Counted from the first letter of the stretch, positions 19,503 to 27,939 are shown. The stretch: DNA of 64,000 nucleotides from Oenococcus sicerae (GCF_004102045.2 NZ_CP029684.2:496001-560000), one strand, 5' to 3'. Program-made: numbers and translations. The notes: a model not told the origin generated them from the letters alone.

Positions 19503-20416
19503 TAATTCTCCGTAAATCCCTTTCCAATCATTTTGATTTCCAATTCCATATCAATATGGTCTTTCAGCCGAATGGTGTGTTTGACTAGGTTGATCAGGTC
19601 GAGATAATCCGCAGTAGTGGCATGATCAACATTTACAATAAAATTAGCGTGTTTTGTCGAAAGCTGCGCGCCACCTATTTGTATGCCCTGCAGGCCGGCT
19701 TCGCTAACTAATTTACCAGCATAATAACCAGTCGGTCTCTTGAACACAGAACCATTCGAAGGCAGATTCAAAGGCTGCTTGCTGATACGCCGTAAATTAA
19801 ACTCATCCATCCAGTGGCGAATGACAGCTGGATCATCTTTTTCCAATTCAAAAACTGCTTGCACAATATAATAGTCATTGCGCTGAATACCGGAATTGCG
19901 ATAAGAAAAACCAAGCTTCTCTTTAGTAAGTATAACTGATTTCCCCTGATGATCTAAAGCAATCACACTTTTAAGGCAATCAGCTGTGTTGCCACCATAG
20001 GCGCCGGCGTTCATATAGACAGCACCACCAACAGAACCCGGCAGACCGGCAGCCCACTCAAGCCCAGACAGACCGTGTTCGTAGGCAAATTCCGAAACAG
20101 AAATCATATCAATACCGGCATCAGCAACAATTTTATTTTGATCAATATGGATCGTCTTCATTTCGCTTGTAATGATCACAAGACCTGCAACACCTTGATC
20201 GGAAATCAGCATGTTGCTAAGCTGGCCTAAAACATGCACCGCTAGTTTTGCTTTATCAGCGGCTGCCAATAGTTTTTTCATTTCTTGACGCGTCTTTGGC
20301 AAAGCAAGGTAATCAACAATGCCGCCAACTTGTGCAAAAGCGTATTCAGCAATTTCTTTGTCTTTGTATATTTCAATATTGGAAAATTGTTTAATAAAAT
20401 CTGCGATACTTTGATT
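19502..20416 (-). CDS. murB: UDP-N-acetylenolpyruvoylglucosamine reductase, start codon missing
   Basis: MurB reduces UDP-GlcNAc-enolpyruvate to UDP-MurNAc with FAD and NADPH. The FAD region (HVLGQLSNML), AAGLPGSVGGAVYMNAGAYGG and the C-terminal STKHANFIVNVD are clear. The first standard start codon is a TTG at 20300-20302, but the conserved N-terminal segment EYAFAQVGGIVDYLALPKT lies upstream in frame, in an open stretch back to 20416 that contains no ATG, GTG or TTG. An ATG at 20421-20423 would be in frame if the A4 run (minus strand, 20415-20418) had three A. Either an ATT/ATC start or a one-base homopolymer difference must be assumed. Confidence 0.85.
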   Translation of the reverse strand, partial: NQSIADFIKQFSNIEIYKDKEIAEYAFAQVGGIVDYLALPKTRQEMKKLLAAADKAKLAVHVLGQLSNMLISDQGVAGLVIITSEMKTIHIDQNKIVADAGIDMISVSEFAYEHGLSGLEWAAGLPGSVGGAVYMNAGAYGGNTADCLKSVIALDHQGKSVILTKEKLGFSYRNSGIQRNDYYIVQAVFELEKDDPAVIRHWMDEFNLRRISKQPLNLPSNGSVFKRPTGYYAGKLVSEAGLQGIQIGGAQLSTKHANFIVNVDHATTADYLDLINLVKHTIRLKDHIDMELEIKMIGKGFTEN

Positions 20417-20457
20417 TTATCATTGCTGATCACAATCCATGGTTTAGACTTACTTGT

Positions 20458-21279
20458 ATGAACTTTATTTCTTGGAACATCGATAGTTTAAACGCTGCCA
20501 TCGAACACAAGTCCCCACGAGGCTTGCTCACATATGAAACATTATCTAAAATTGCGGCTGCTCAGCCTGATTTCTTGTCCATACAAGAAACTAAATTGCC
20601 TCAAACGGGTTTAAGCAACAAACAAGATGAAAGTTTAGAAGCACTTTTCCCAGGCTACTTAAGATTTGTACGAACTAGCAACCCACCGGCCAAAAAAGGC
20701 TATGCCGGTGTTATGATCTTGGCTAAAAAAGCACCAATTTCATACGATAAACCCCGCCTCGATGTGCCAGATACAATGGATGACGAAGGCCGTGTCATTA
20801 CGCTGGAATATGCTGATTTTTATCTATTGACCGTCTATACCCCAAATTCCGGTGATGGTTTAAAACGTTTGGAACTGCGCGGTCAATGGGACGATCAGTT
20901 TCGTGACTATCTTGACGGCTTATCCGAAAGAAAGCCAGTTATTTTTTCAGGTGATCTGAATGTTGCTCACACAGAAATTGATTTAAAAAATCCATCAACA
21001 AATCATGAATCAGCTGGTTTTACAGACCAAGAGCGGACTAAATTTGGTCAGTTGCTTGATTCCGGTTTTATTGATTCTTGGCGCTTCCAGCATCCGGACC
21101 AGGCACAATATTCTTGGTGGAGCCAGCGCAATCGTGCTGCTAAAGCTAATAATGCTGGTTGGCGAATCGATTATTATGTTGTCAGTGATTCACTTAAGGA
21201 CAAAATAAAAAAAACCGGTATGCTGGATACCGGTACTCGAGCAGATCATGCACCCATTTTTTTGAAAATGGACTTTTAA
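20458..21279 (+). CDS. xth: exodeoxyribonuclease III / AP endonuclease
   Basis: A 273-aa Mg2+-dependent AP endonuclease of the ExoA/Xth family used in base excision repair. It starts MNFISWNIDSLNAAI, has SIQETKLP with the metal-binding Glu, YTPNSG, the GDLNVAHTEIDLKNP motif and the C-terminal GWRIDYYVVSDSL and RADHAPIFL motifs with the catalytic His. It is divergent from murB, with a TAGACT -10-like box only 7 bases before the ATG. Confidence 0.95.
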   Translation: MNFISWNIDSLNAAIEHKSPRGLLTYETLSKIAAAQPDFLSIQETKLPQTGLSNKQDESLEALFPGYLRFVRTSNPPAKKGYAGVMILAKKAPISYDKPRLDVPDTMDDEGRVITLEYADFYLLTVYTPNSGDGLKRLELRGQWDDQFRDYLDGLSERKPVIFSGDLNVAHTEIDLKNPSTNHESAGFTDQERTKFGQLLDSGFIDSWRFQHPDQAQYSWWSQRNRAAKANNAGWRIDYYVVSDSLKDKIKKTGMLDTGTRADHAPIFLKMDF

Positions 21280-21289
21280 AACATATTGA

Positions 21290-22426
21290 TCAATTAATTT
21301 TGTTTTCTGAATCGCTAGGATAGTTTTGTTCGTGTGCAATTCTTCTCAGTTCTTCTTTCATTTGTTTTTCTAAGGCAACCAGATCCGTTTCCGCATGGGC
21401 ACGCTGTTCACGGCCCTGATTTTGAATTTTAATAGTTTGCTGAATCGTATCGATCAAATTTTGCTGCGATTTTTTTAATGATTCAATATCAACCACACCA
21501 CGATTACTTTCTTGAGCCGTATCTAATGCTGATTGCTTTAACATTTGCGAATTCTGTTCCAGCAGATGATTAGTTGTTTCCGAAACAGCTTTTTGTGTGT
21601 TGATCGCGTCGCGTTGTTTGAACAAAGTGAGCGCAATTGCGATCTGATTTTTCCATAAAGGAATTGCAGTATTGATCGATGACTGGATCTTTTCAGCTAA
21701 TTGCCGATTAGTTGTTTGAACAAGGCGGATCTGCGGCGCTTGCTGAATCGCGATCTGACGTGTCAGTTTCAAATCGTAATCACGTTTTTCTAAAGTAGTT
21801 AGTGTTTGGTAAATATCTTGTACTGTTTGTGCATCTAACTGGTTTTGCGTTTTGGCAGCTCTTTTTTGTGCAGCTGACAGGATATTGTCACGGATGTCTT
21901 TCTCTTTGACTTCAGCCCCGGCAATATATAAATTTAATTGCTTGTAGTAAGCCAAATTGCGCTGATACAAGCCTTCCAACATCTTATTATCGTTAGTCAA
22001 TCCTAGCTGCTGGCTAGATAGCTGTTCGGCTGCTCGATCAATTTGCTGACCAACTTTTTCATATTTAGCTTGTACTTCTAATGCTGATCGCTTAATCTTA
22101 CCAAAAATTTTCGCAACGAAACTGGCTTTTTGCGGTGCCAATTCATCGGGCTTCGTCTCGCTGATCGTAACAACCAAATCACGCAGATTATCACCAATGG
22201 CGCCCAATTCTTTATTAGAGACCTGATCTAACACATTTTGAGAAAAATCCGAGATTTCTTTTTGAACATCCGAACCATAACTAATGATCTGTTCCGGATC
22301 GAGCCCGTCCAGTTGTTTGGCTAGATCTCTTGCTTTAATTTGATCATCAGGATTCAGGGTTGGCAAAACGGATGCTTTTAGCTCCTGCTGGCCTCTTTCT
22401 TCGGTCGAATCATTCATATTCGCCAT
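21290..22426 (-). CDS. telA: TelA-family toxic anion resistance protein
   Basis: A 378-aa soluble, largely helical protein of the TelA family (PF05816). Long coiled-coil-rich segments occur from about residue 120, and the LNLYIAGAEVK and IRLVQTTNRQLAEKIQSSINTAIPLWKNQ segments are typical. The family is linked to tellurite and other stress resistance, but its biochemical role is unknown. GGAGG precedes the ATG. It follows, 8 bp apart, a membrane protein gene that is probably its partner. Confidence 0.88.
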   Translation of the reverse strand: MANMNDSTEERGQQELKASVLPTLNPDDQIKARDLAKQLDGLDPEQIISYGSDVQKEISDFSQNVLDQVSNKELGAIGDNLRDLVVTISETKPDELAPQKASFVAKIFGKIKRSALEVQAKYEKVGQQIDRAAEQLSSQQLGLTNDNKMLEGLYQRNLAYYKQLNLYIAGAEVKEKDIRDNILSAAQKRAAKTQNQLDAQTVQDIYQTLTTLEKRDYDLKLTRQIAIQQAPQIRLVQTTNRQLAEKIQSSINTAIPLWKNQIAIALTLFKQRDAINTQKAVSETTNHLLEQNSQMLKQSALDTAQESNRGVVDIESLKKSQQNLIDTIQQTIKIQNQGREQRAHAETDLVALEKQMKEELRRIAHEQNYPSDSENKIN

Positions 22427-22434
22427 TTGTCCTC

Positions 22435-23550
22435 CTAGACAGTCATACTGGTATGTTGACTATGTGCTTTTAAAGTCTGGGCGCGCAGGTACAAGTTTTT
22501 GCTTGGCAACAAACTTGTGTATTTTGTATTGCTATCGCGATCACCGATCAAAAGAGATAGTTCATACCCTTCAGCTAACTTCAAATCTAATTCTAACTGG
22601 CTTGGGTCCTTTAAATCATCAACTTTAATATCACTTATGTTTTCCCAAGCAATTCGTAATATTTTCTGTTCTTTTTTAGCTATTTTCTGCGGCTCAACAA
22701 ATTCCAAACCAAAAGCTGTTAATTCGGCAAAACGCCGCCGTGTTTTTTTGGCACCTTTAAAAATAACAATCGGTGTTAAATCAGCTGTACTACCATCACT
22801 CACTCTTTTGGACCGGCTGCGATAATTGTCCAAATTCTTTTTTGCTTTGTCCAATAGTAAGTTGCTGCCATCTAAAATTGAACTGGCAAATTTATCAAAT
22901 TTATTAGCAGCAGTGGCAAGATCCGGTTCATCAGCAGTTCCTGCAGTTGGCGTGCCACCAGCCTTTATATAGCTATCAATAAGCTGCTTTAATTCCGGGA
23001 TCGCGATATCCTTCAAATCTTTTTGGGTGATCGTAAACGAACCATCCAGAGTGGCAATATACAACTGATAATTCAGACCAACGGTCGAAAGTTCCGTGTA
23101 GTACACGCGAGACCAGTCGTAGATAATTTTATGGCGGAAAAAGTACTTATGATCGACCCGAACCAGACCAAAATCACTGATTTCCAGATAAACCCAGCGA
23201 CGAAAAGATGTCAGGAAAAAATATCCGGAAGCCAGAAGCAGGGTAAAGACGATGCTATAAAACAACCAGTTTTCTGGCATGTGGTTAAGCCAATATAAGG
23301 GGGCTAACAATAGCACAGCTGGCAAAATTTTCCACCAATCTCGACGATATACCAATAAGCCTGTCGTTTTCCTGATTTTTTTGGCTGCATTTTTTAATTT
23401 TTTGTTATTTTGGGAAATGGCACGATAAAAGAAATAAATGATCGCAGCCGGCAAAATCAAAGATGAGGCCAAACCGATAAAAGCCGCTAACAAATTAAAA
23501 AGCAAATAAATGCCCAGAAACCACAAAACAATTTTCCAAAATAACTTCAT
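22435..23550 (-). CDS. membrane protein of unknown function next to telA
   Basis: A 371-aa protein with two pairs of hydrophobic helices (residues about 5-45 and 75-113), a middle segment with PH-like beta character (VYLEISDFGLVRVDHKYFFRHKIIYDWSRVYYTEL), and a second similar segment near residues 260-320 (LTAFGLEFVEPQ ... RIAWENISDIKVDD). The repeated pattern suggests two PH-like domains on the cytosolic side. I do not recognise a named family. Position directly upstream of telA, 8 bp apart, resembles the XpaC-TelA pairs of Firmicutes, though the sequence is not clearly XpaC. Confidence 0.6.
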   Translation of the reverse strand: MKLFWKIVLWFLGIYLLFNLLAAFIGLASSLILPAAIIYFFYRAISQNNKKLKNAAKKIRKTTGLLVYRRDWWKILPAVLLLAPLYWLNHMPENWLFYSIVFTLLLASGYFFLTSFRRWVYLEISDFGLVRVDHKYFFRHKIIYDWSRVYYTELSTVGLNYQLYIATLDGSFTITQKDLKDIAIPELKQLIDSYIKAGGTPTAGTADEPDLATAANKFDKFASSILDGSNLLLDKAKKNLDNYRSRSKRVSDGSTADLTPIVIFKGAKKTRRRFAELTAFGLEFVEPQKIAKKEQKILRIAWENISDIKVDDLKDPSQLELDLKLAEGYELSLLIGDRDSNTKYTSLLPSKNLYLRAQTLKAHSQHTSMTV

Positions 23551-23601
23551 ATCTCTATTTTATCCTGAATAGCAGCATAATTTAGCCTTATTCAGCATAA
23601 G

Positions 23602-23630
23602 AAAAGCCCGATATTCAATAAGGGGCTTCA
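23602..23630 (-). terminator. terminator after the 47-aa gene
   Basis: On the minus strand GAAGCCC and GGGCTTTTC form a stem that overlaps the stop codon, followed by a short T-rich stretch. Confidence 0.55.
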
Positions 23631-23771
23631 AACTGGTTTTTCTTTTTTACTTTCTGTTTCTTTTTTATCGCTTAACTTAATCTTTGCGAAAAGATTGTCC
23701 ATTGACGGATCATCCCCACCAATATTCGTCGTTTTAATCGACTGGAATTTTTCTTTTTTCTTTTTTGCCAT
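23628..23771 (-). CDS. 47-aa Lys-rich small protein
   Basis: A short open frame starting MAKKKKEKFQSIKTTNIGG and ending KETESKKEKPV, with an AGGTGATACTT ribosome site just upstream and a terminator at its stop. It is strongly charged and likely disordered. Small conserved Lys-rich proteins like this occur across Lactobacillales, but I cannot name a function. The ribosome site overlaps the end of the shifted amidase frame, so the two genes were probably co-translated. Confidence 0.7.
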   Translation of the reverse strand: MAKKKKEKFQSIKTTNIGGDDPSMDNLFAKIKLSDKKETESKKEKPV

Positions 23772-23776
23772 AAGTA

Positions 23777-24348
23777 TCACCTATTTAATCTTTTTCTAAC
23801 TTCATTACGAAAATCAGACATTGTTTTTCCATGATAACGCCAGCAATGTTCCAGATCATGGCGGCCAGCTGCAACACCAGTCAAAAACCTTCATGATGAC
23901 TGATAATATTGCCAGGAGCGATCTGAAACTGCTGACATAGCCAAAGTGATAATTGAATGTCGTCTTGCCAAACTTTCTCAAAATATTTTGCAAACACTGT
24001 CGAATCATAAACAATCAAATCAAAACTATCTTCAGCATACTCAATTCCAGCCGGTTCACAAGTCTCGATAGCAATGCGGGTAATTATTACCCTGCCGCCT
24101 GCATGCCAGCCGCAGATCATCCATGGCCAATACTGGTAGACAGCCTGATCATCCACAAAAGCATGGACAGCTGCTTCACGATTAATTTCACCAGCAGCAA
24201 GCGATTTATGCCACATTGTAAACCAATCAGCAGCCATAACATCAAGACAAGCTGTCGAATGAATCATAATGCCGGCTGGCAGTAAAGGAATGGCTTCTTT
24301 AAAACGATCATGACGGGTTATATAATTGCGAATAATTTTCAGCGCCAT
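23777..24348 (-). pseudogene. PGRP/Amidase_2 N-acetylmuramoyl-L-alanine amidase, frameshifted near the C-terminus
   Basis: The 155-aa zero-frame product has GIMIHSTA (first zinc His), WMICGWHAGG and a terminal ISHHEGF (second zinc-ligand region), as in peptidoglycan amidases of the Amidase_2 family. It stops at TGA right after a T5 run (plus-strand A5 at 23883-23887). The -1 frame continues with LTGVAAGRHDLEHCWRYHGK and then TMSDFRNEVRKRLNR to a stop at 23777, exactly the expected C-terminus. One extra T restores a 191-aa enzyme. No signal peptide is seen. Mutation, slippage or sequencing error are all possible. Confidence 0.75.
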
Positions 24349-24357
24349 CCATTTCCC

Positions 24358-24891
24358 TTAAGTAAGTTTGGCGAAATCTTTGATCCGTGATTCACCAAAA
24401 TGTTCAATTTCATAAATCAGAATTTCCGCTGCTGCCTGTGCATCATCAGCTGCATTATGATGGTGCGCCAAGTTCAGACCCAGATCAGCGACTACTGTAT
24501 CTAGTTTATGGTTTGCCATTTCTGGATGAAATTTTCGAGAGACTGCCACCGTATCAAGACTAAGATAATGTGGCGCTTTCAAGCCATAATAATGTAGCGT
24601 TTGTTGCAAAACATTATTGTCAAAACGAATATTATGACCAACAACGATCGGATAATCACTGTACAAATTCTTAATTTCGTCCCAAACAGCCGGGAATTTT
24701 GGTGAATCAATCACATCATCAGCTGTCAATCCGTTAATTTCCGTATTCCAATACGAAAAAGCAGTCTCCGGTTTGATCAATGAATACCAATTTTGAGAAA
24801 TTTTGTTATCAGCTACCAGAGTCAGCCCCAGCGACACAGCTGACCAGGGATCACTGCTAGCTGTTTCGAAATCCATTGCTAGAAAATTCAT
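24358..24891 (-). CDS. DnaQ-like (DEDDh) 3'-5' exonuclease
   Basis: A 177-aa single-domain exonuclease. The ExoI motif AMDFETASSDP supplies Asp and Glu, VVGHNIRFDN is ExoII, and HHNAADDAQAAAEIL is ExoIII with the catalytic His. It resembles the epsilon-like domains of DNA polymerase III and related oligo/RNA exonucleases, acting in proofreading, repair or RNA trimming; which one is not clear. The ATG overlaps the tsaE stop by four bases, and the amidase gene follows 9 bp downstream. Confidence 0.88.
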   Translation of the reverse strand: MNFLAMDFETASSDPWSAVSLGLTLVADNKISQNWYSLIKPETAFSYWNTEINGLTADDVIDSPKFPAVWDEIKNLYSDYPIVVGHNIRFDNNVLQQTLHYYGLKAPHYLSLDTVAVSRKFHPEMANHKLDTVVADLGLNLAHHHNAADDAQAAAEILIYEIEHFGESRIKDFAKLT

Positions 24892-25346
24892 AGTGCTTTC
24901 AGAATCCTCTCATAATGACTACCAGATGCCGAAAAATCAATATTGCGACTGTCTCCAGCATAGGTAAAAGTGATTTTAAGATAGTGGTCAGGTAAAATAT
25001 CACTCATATATTCAGGCCACTCAACCAAAGTCAAACCATCAGTTCCGATATAATCTTCGAAGCCTTGGTCAGCTGCCCCAATGCCTTCCAAACGATAAGC
25101 ATCAAAATGATAAACAGGAAACGCCAAACCATGGCCGGTATACTGCTGCATGACTGTGAAAGTTGGTGAATTCACGATGATATTTTTATCCGCACCTAGT
25201 TCTTGAACTAAATCGCGCGTGAAAGTTGTTTTGCCGGCCCCTAGATCACCATACAATAGAATCAGATCGCCAGCCGACAAAAAACCCGCCAAACGATGTG
25301 CGAGTTTTCGACTGTCAGCTAATGTTTGTTGTTTAAAAATCAGCAT
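24888..25346 (-). CDS. tsaE: tRNA threonylcarbamoyladenosine biosynthesis ATPase TsaE
   Basis: A 152-aa P-loop ATPase required with TsaB and TsaD for the t6A37 tRNA modification. Walker A GDLGAGKTTFTRDL, SPTFTVMQQY and YHFDAYRLEG are signature segments, and LVEWPEYM follows as in the family. Length is typical (about 150 aa). No clear ribosome site is seen. It is coupled by overlap to the exonuclease gene. Confidence 0.93.
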   Translation of the reverse strand: MLIFKQQTLADSRKLAHRLAGFLSAGDLILLYGDLGAGKTTFTRDLVQELGADKNIIVNSPTFTVMQQYTGHGLAFPVYHFDAYRLEGIGAADQGFEDYIGTDGLTLVEWPEYMSDILPDHYLKITFTYAGDSRNIDFSASGSHYERILKAL

Positions 25347-25361
25347 CGACTAAATTTTAGC

Positions 25362-26213
25362 TTATTTCAGGTTGCTGTCGGCCTTACCAAACCATTTCTG
25401 CTGTAAAGATTTCATCTGACCATTTTTTTGGAATTTTTCCAAAACAGCATTTACCTTTTGACGCAATAACTTATCTGATTTTCTAAAACCGACCGCTGTA
25501 TTGTCAGTTGGATAAGCGCCAGTGATGATCTGATAATCTTTAGAGTCCGATAGGTGTTGAATATAATAGCCCGCGTACATCGAATCAACCAAAATGCCTT
25601 GAATACGTCCAGCTTTTAGATCCATAAAAGCTTTATCAAACGTGTCATATTTCTCTACAGGACTTTTAACATACTTTTTCAACAAATTTTTATATTGACT
25701 GAATTGTGTATCAGCCGTTGAAGCATTTTGGACACCCAGTGTTTTGCCCTGCATGTCGGCAAAGGAACGCATTTTATACTTCGACAGAGTGACAAGTACT
25801 TGTGTACCTTTTTTGTAGGGAACTGAGAAGGCAACTTTTTTCTTGCGGGCCGCTGAGACTGTATAGCCATTCCAAATCGCATCGATCTGGCCATTATTCA
25901 ATAGCTGTTCCTTAGTAGCCCAATTGATTGGTTCCCATTTAACTTTTATCCCTAATTTCTTGAATGTTTTATCAGCCAGATCAACATCAAAGCCAACTAA
26001 CTTGCCTTGTTTGTTACGAAATCCCATTGGAATAAAAGTGTCATCTAAACCAATTGTTATTTTTTTGGCTTGATCGATCTTATACCAGCCGTCCGTCTTA
26101 TTTGCTTTAGGTCTGAGCGTCACGTAACCGATGGCAGCAGCGATAATTGCAATGATCAGGACAACGATGCCGATATTGACAAATAATTTTTTCTTGCTAT
26201 TAGATGTATTCAT
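25362..26213 (-). CDS. amino-acid ABC importer substrate-binding protein
   Basis: A 283-aa family-3 solute-binding protein. A hydrophobic anchor (residues about 11-31) leads to a periplasmic-binding fold with ITIGLDDTFIPMGFRNKQGKLVGFDVDLA, the polar amino acid binding signature, and AVGFRKSDKLLRQKVN near the end. Unusually there is no lipobox cysteine, so it is probably held by an uncleaved N-terminal helix or secreted. The ATG overlaps the ATPase stop. The upstream T-box with a probable CAC specifier points to histidine as substrate. Confidence 0.9.
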   Translation of the reverse strand: MNTSNSKKKLFVNIGIVVLIIAIIAAAIGYVTLRPKANKTDGWYKIDQAKKITIGLDDTFIPMGFRNKQGKLVGFDVDLADKTFKKLGIKVKWEPINWATKEQLLNNGQIDAIWNGYTVSAARKKKVAFSVPYKKGTQVLVTLSKYKMRSFADMQGKTLGVQNASTADTQFSQYKNLLKKYVKSPVEKYDTFDKAFMDLKAGRIQGILVDSMYAGYYIQHLSDSKDYQIITGAYPTDNTAVGFRKSDKLLRQKVNAVLEKFQKNGQMKSLQQKWFGKADSNLK

Positions 26214-26851
26214 TTTGTTTTAACCTCTTCTTTAAAATCAAATATTCGATCCGAAATTTTTTTAGCAAACGGCATATCATGTGTAATGACCATTTGTGTG
26301 ACTGATTTTGCTTTGAGTTCTTTAATAACATCAACGACCTGGTCAGTTGAAAATTCATCTAAAGCCGAGGTTGGTTCGTCGTAAGCTAGAATTTTGGGAT
26401 CCATTGCTAGGGCCCGAGCAATAGCCACTCGCTGCTTTTGCCCGCCTGATAATTGGTAAGGATATAGACTGGCTTTATCTTCGATCCCGAGTTCGGCCAA
26501 GATATGTCGGGCTTTCTCCTCGGCATCTTGCTGCTGAACTTTTTTGACCAGTTGTGGTGCCAAACTAATATTTTCCAAAACTGTAAATTGCGGAAATAGA
26601 TTAAAATCCTGAAAGATAACGCCAATTAGTCTATTTTGATTCTTCTCTGAAACATTAACCGGCTGCTGATCGATCAGCATACTGCCAGAATCTGCCGTTT
26701 CCAAACCGGCCATGATCTTCAGCAGCGTCGTTTTACCAATACCTGATGGCCCCACGATACTTAAAACATCGCCATTATTCACTTCAAGATCCAAATCTCG
26801 GAAAATGATTTTGCCATTATATGTTTTGGTTAAATTTTGAATTTTCAGCAT
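26210..26851 (-). CDS. amino-acid ABC importer ATP-binding protein
   Basis: A 213-aa HisP/GlnQ-type ATPase. Walker A GPSGIGKTTLL, Q-loop FQDFNLFPQF, signature LSGGQKQRVAIARAL, Walker B ILAYDEPTSALD and H-loop VITHDM are all present. The ATG at 26851 overlaps the permease stop (TAATG) and has GGGAG 8 bases upstream; the GTG further up is less likely. It powers the importer encoded by its two neighbours. Confidence 0.93.
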   Translation of the reverse strand: MLKIQNLTKTYNGKIIFRDLDLEVNNGDVLSIVGPSGIGKTTLLKIMAGLETADSGSMLIDQQPVNVSEKNQNRLIGVIFQDFNLFPQFTVLENISLAPQLVKKVQQQDAEEKARHILAELGIEDKASLYPYQLSGGQKQRVAIARALAMDPKILAYDEPTSALDEFSTDQVVDVIKELKAKSVTQMVITHDMPFAKKISDRIFDFKEEVKTK

Positions 26852-27501
26852 TATTGCCACTCCCGATAATTTGCTTCGATTTTTTTCATGATCAAGGTCG
26901 CCAGTGCCGTAAAGAACAAATACAGAACAGCTACGATGACATACGGCAGCAGAGTCACATCAGCAACCGCGTGCCCTTGAGCAATGTAGAGAATATCCAC
27001 AAGACTGATCACATATCCCAAAGAGGTATCTTTGATCAAATTGATCACTTCATTACCAAATGAGGGAAGAACGATTTTAAAGACTTGCGGCAAAACGATT
27101 TTTCTAAATGTTTGACCACGGCTAATACCCAAGACTTGAGCTGCATCGTACTGGCCTTGTGGAATCGCTTGAATGCCGCCACGAAAAATCTCAGCCAAAT
27201 ATCCAGCATAGTTTAGGATAAAGACGACAACTGCGGCTGTCATTTTTGGGAAAACAAGTTCATTATTCGTCGCGATCGGCAGTCCGCAGTAGACAAACAT
27301 CAATTGCAGCATTAAGGGCGTTCCACGAATAATCCACACATAGGCATTTAATAGCCAGCGCAAAATAACAAACTGTGACCGCATACCAATTGCCATTAAC
27401 ACGCCAAGCGGCGTCGCACCAATTAAAGTAAAGATGAATAGACCGATCGTGATATTCAAGCCGCTTAAAATATCCGGCAAGATTGAAATAATGTAATTCA
27501 T
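26851..27501 (-). CDS. amino-acid ABC importer permease (HisM/GlnP type)
   Basis: A 216-aa membrane protein with about five helices. The EAA loop region AEIFRGGIQAIPQGQYDAAQVLGISRGQTF is diagnostic for polar amino acid permeases. The start ATG at 27499-27501 has GGGAGG upstream; the open frame continues into the T-box terminator region and must not be used. It is the first gene of the operon controlled by the T-box. Confidence 0.93.
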   Translation of the reverse strand: MNYIISILPDILSGLNITIGLFIFTLIGATPLGVLMAIGMRSQFVILRWLLNAYVWIIRGTPLMLQLMFVYCGLPIATNNELVFPKMTAAVVVFILNYAGYLAEIFRGGIQAIPQGQYDAAQVLGISRGQTFRKIVLPQVFKIVLPSFGNEVINLIKDTSLGYVISLVDILYIAQGHAVADVTLLPYVIVAVLYLFFTALATLIMKKIEANYREWQ

Positions 27502-27526
27502 GTTTTCCTCCCTCTCAAAATAAATA

Positions 27527-27776
27527 AAAAAAGCCCCCTCAATCAATAAAGATTGAGAGGGCGTGTTACGCGGTTCCACCTCTTAATGCTGATCAATTAC
27601 TTAATCAGCCTCATTGAGTCAAAGACTCTGACGATAACGGTGACCCGGCAGTATTTCGGCTGCACTCGCAGGTGTGGTTCACTTGAATCAAAGGCTAATT
27701 TCCAGCACTATCAGCTCTCTTGGCATCTCAACAAGTTACTCTTCTGTTCGTTGTTTTATTTATTTAATTGTCTAGA
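27527..27776 (-). ncRNA. T-box riboswitch, probable histidine specifier
   Basis: The minus strand carries the AGAGAG loop region at about 27715-27720, a Stem I 3' side reading GAAC-CAC-ACC-TGCGAG with CAC at 27674-27676, and the T-box core GGTGGAACCGCG at 27569-27580. The terminator GCCCTCTCAATC / GATTGAGGGGGC plus T run at 27527-27562 is the alternative to the antiterminator. Uncharged tRNA should switch on the downstream ABC importer. Placing CAC as specifier by comparison with glyQS (triplet followed by A and a CUUGAG-like element) gives histidine. Confidence 0.9.
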
Positions 27777-27805
27777 AGCTTACACGGCCGAAAATAATTT
27801 GTCAA
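27777..27805 (-). promoter_or_regulatory. promoter of the T-box operon
   Basis: TTGACA at 27800-27805 (minus strand) with a 17-bp spacer to TAAGCT at 27777-27782. The -10 box is weak but the -35 is perfect and the position fits the T-box 5' end. Confidence 0.6.
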
Positions 27806-27921
27806 TCGTTTTTTAAAATAAAATGTACAAATAATCCAAAAGAGACGAATTTATGCAAAAGATATATCTAAAAAAGAAAATAACAAAGGAAAATAGTTCA
27901 AAATAGCTTATGCAGGAGTAA

Positions 27922-27939
27922 ATGAACAGTCGGACATGA
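27922..27939 (+). CDS. 5-codon leader ORF coupled to the LacI-type regulator
   Basis: AGGAG at 27914-27918 precedes ATG AAC AGT CGG ACA TGA, whose stop overlaps the regulator's start codon as ATGA. The regulator itself lacks a good ribosome site, so ribosomes loading on this mini-ORF may supply its translation. Confidence 0.4.
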   Translation: MNSRT

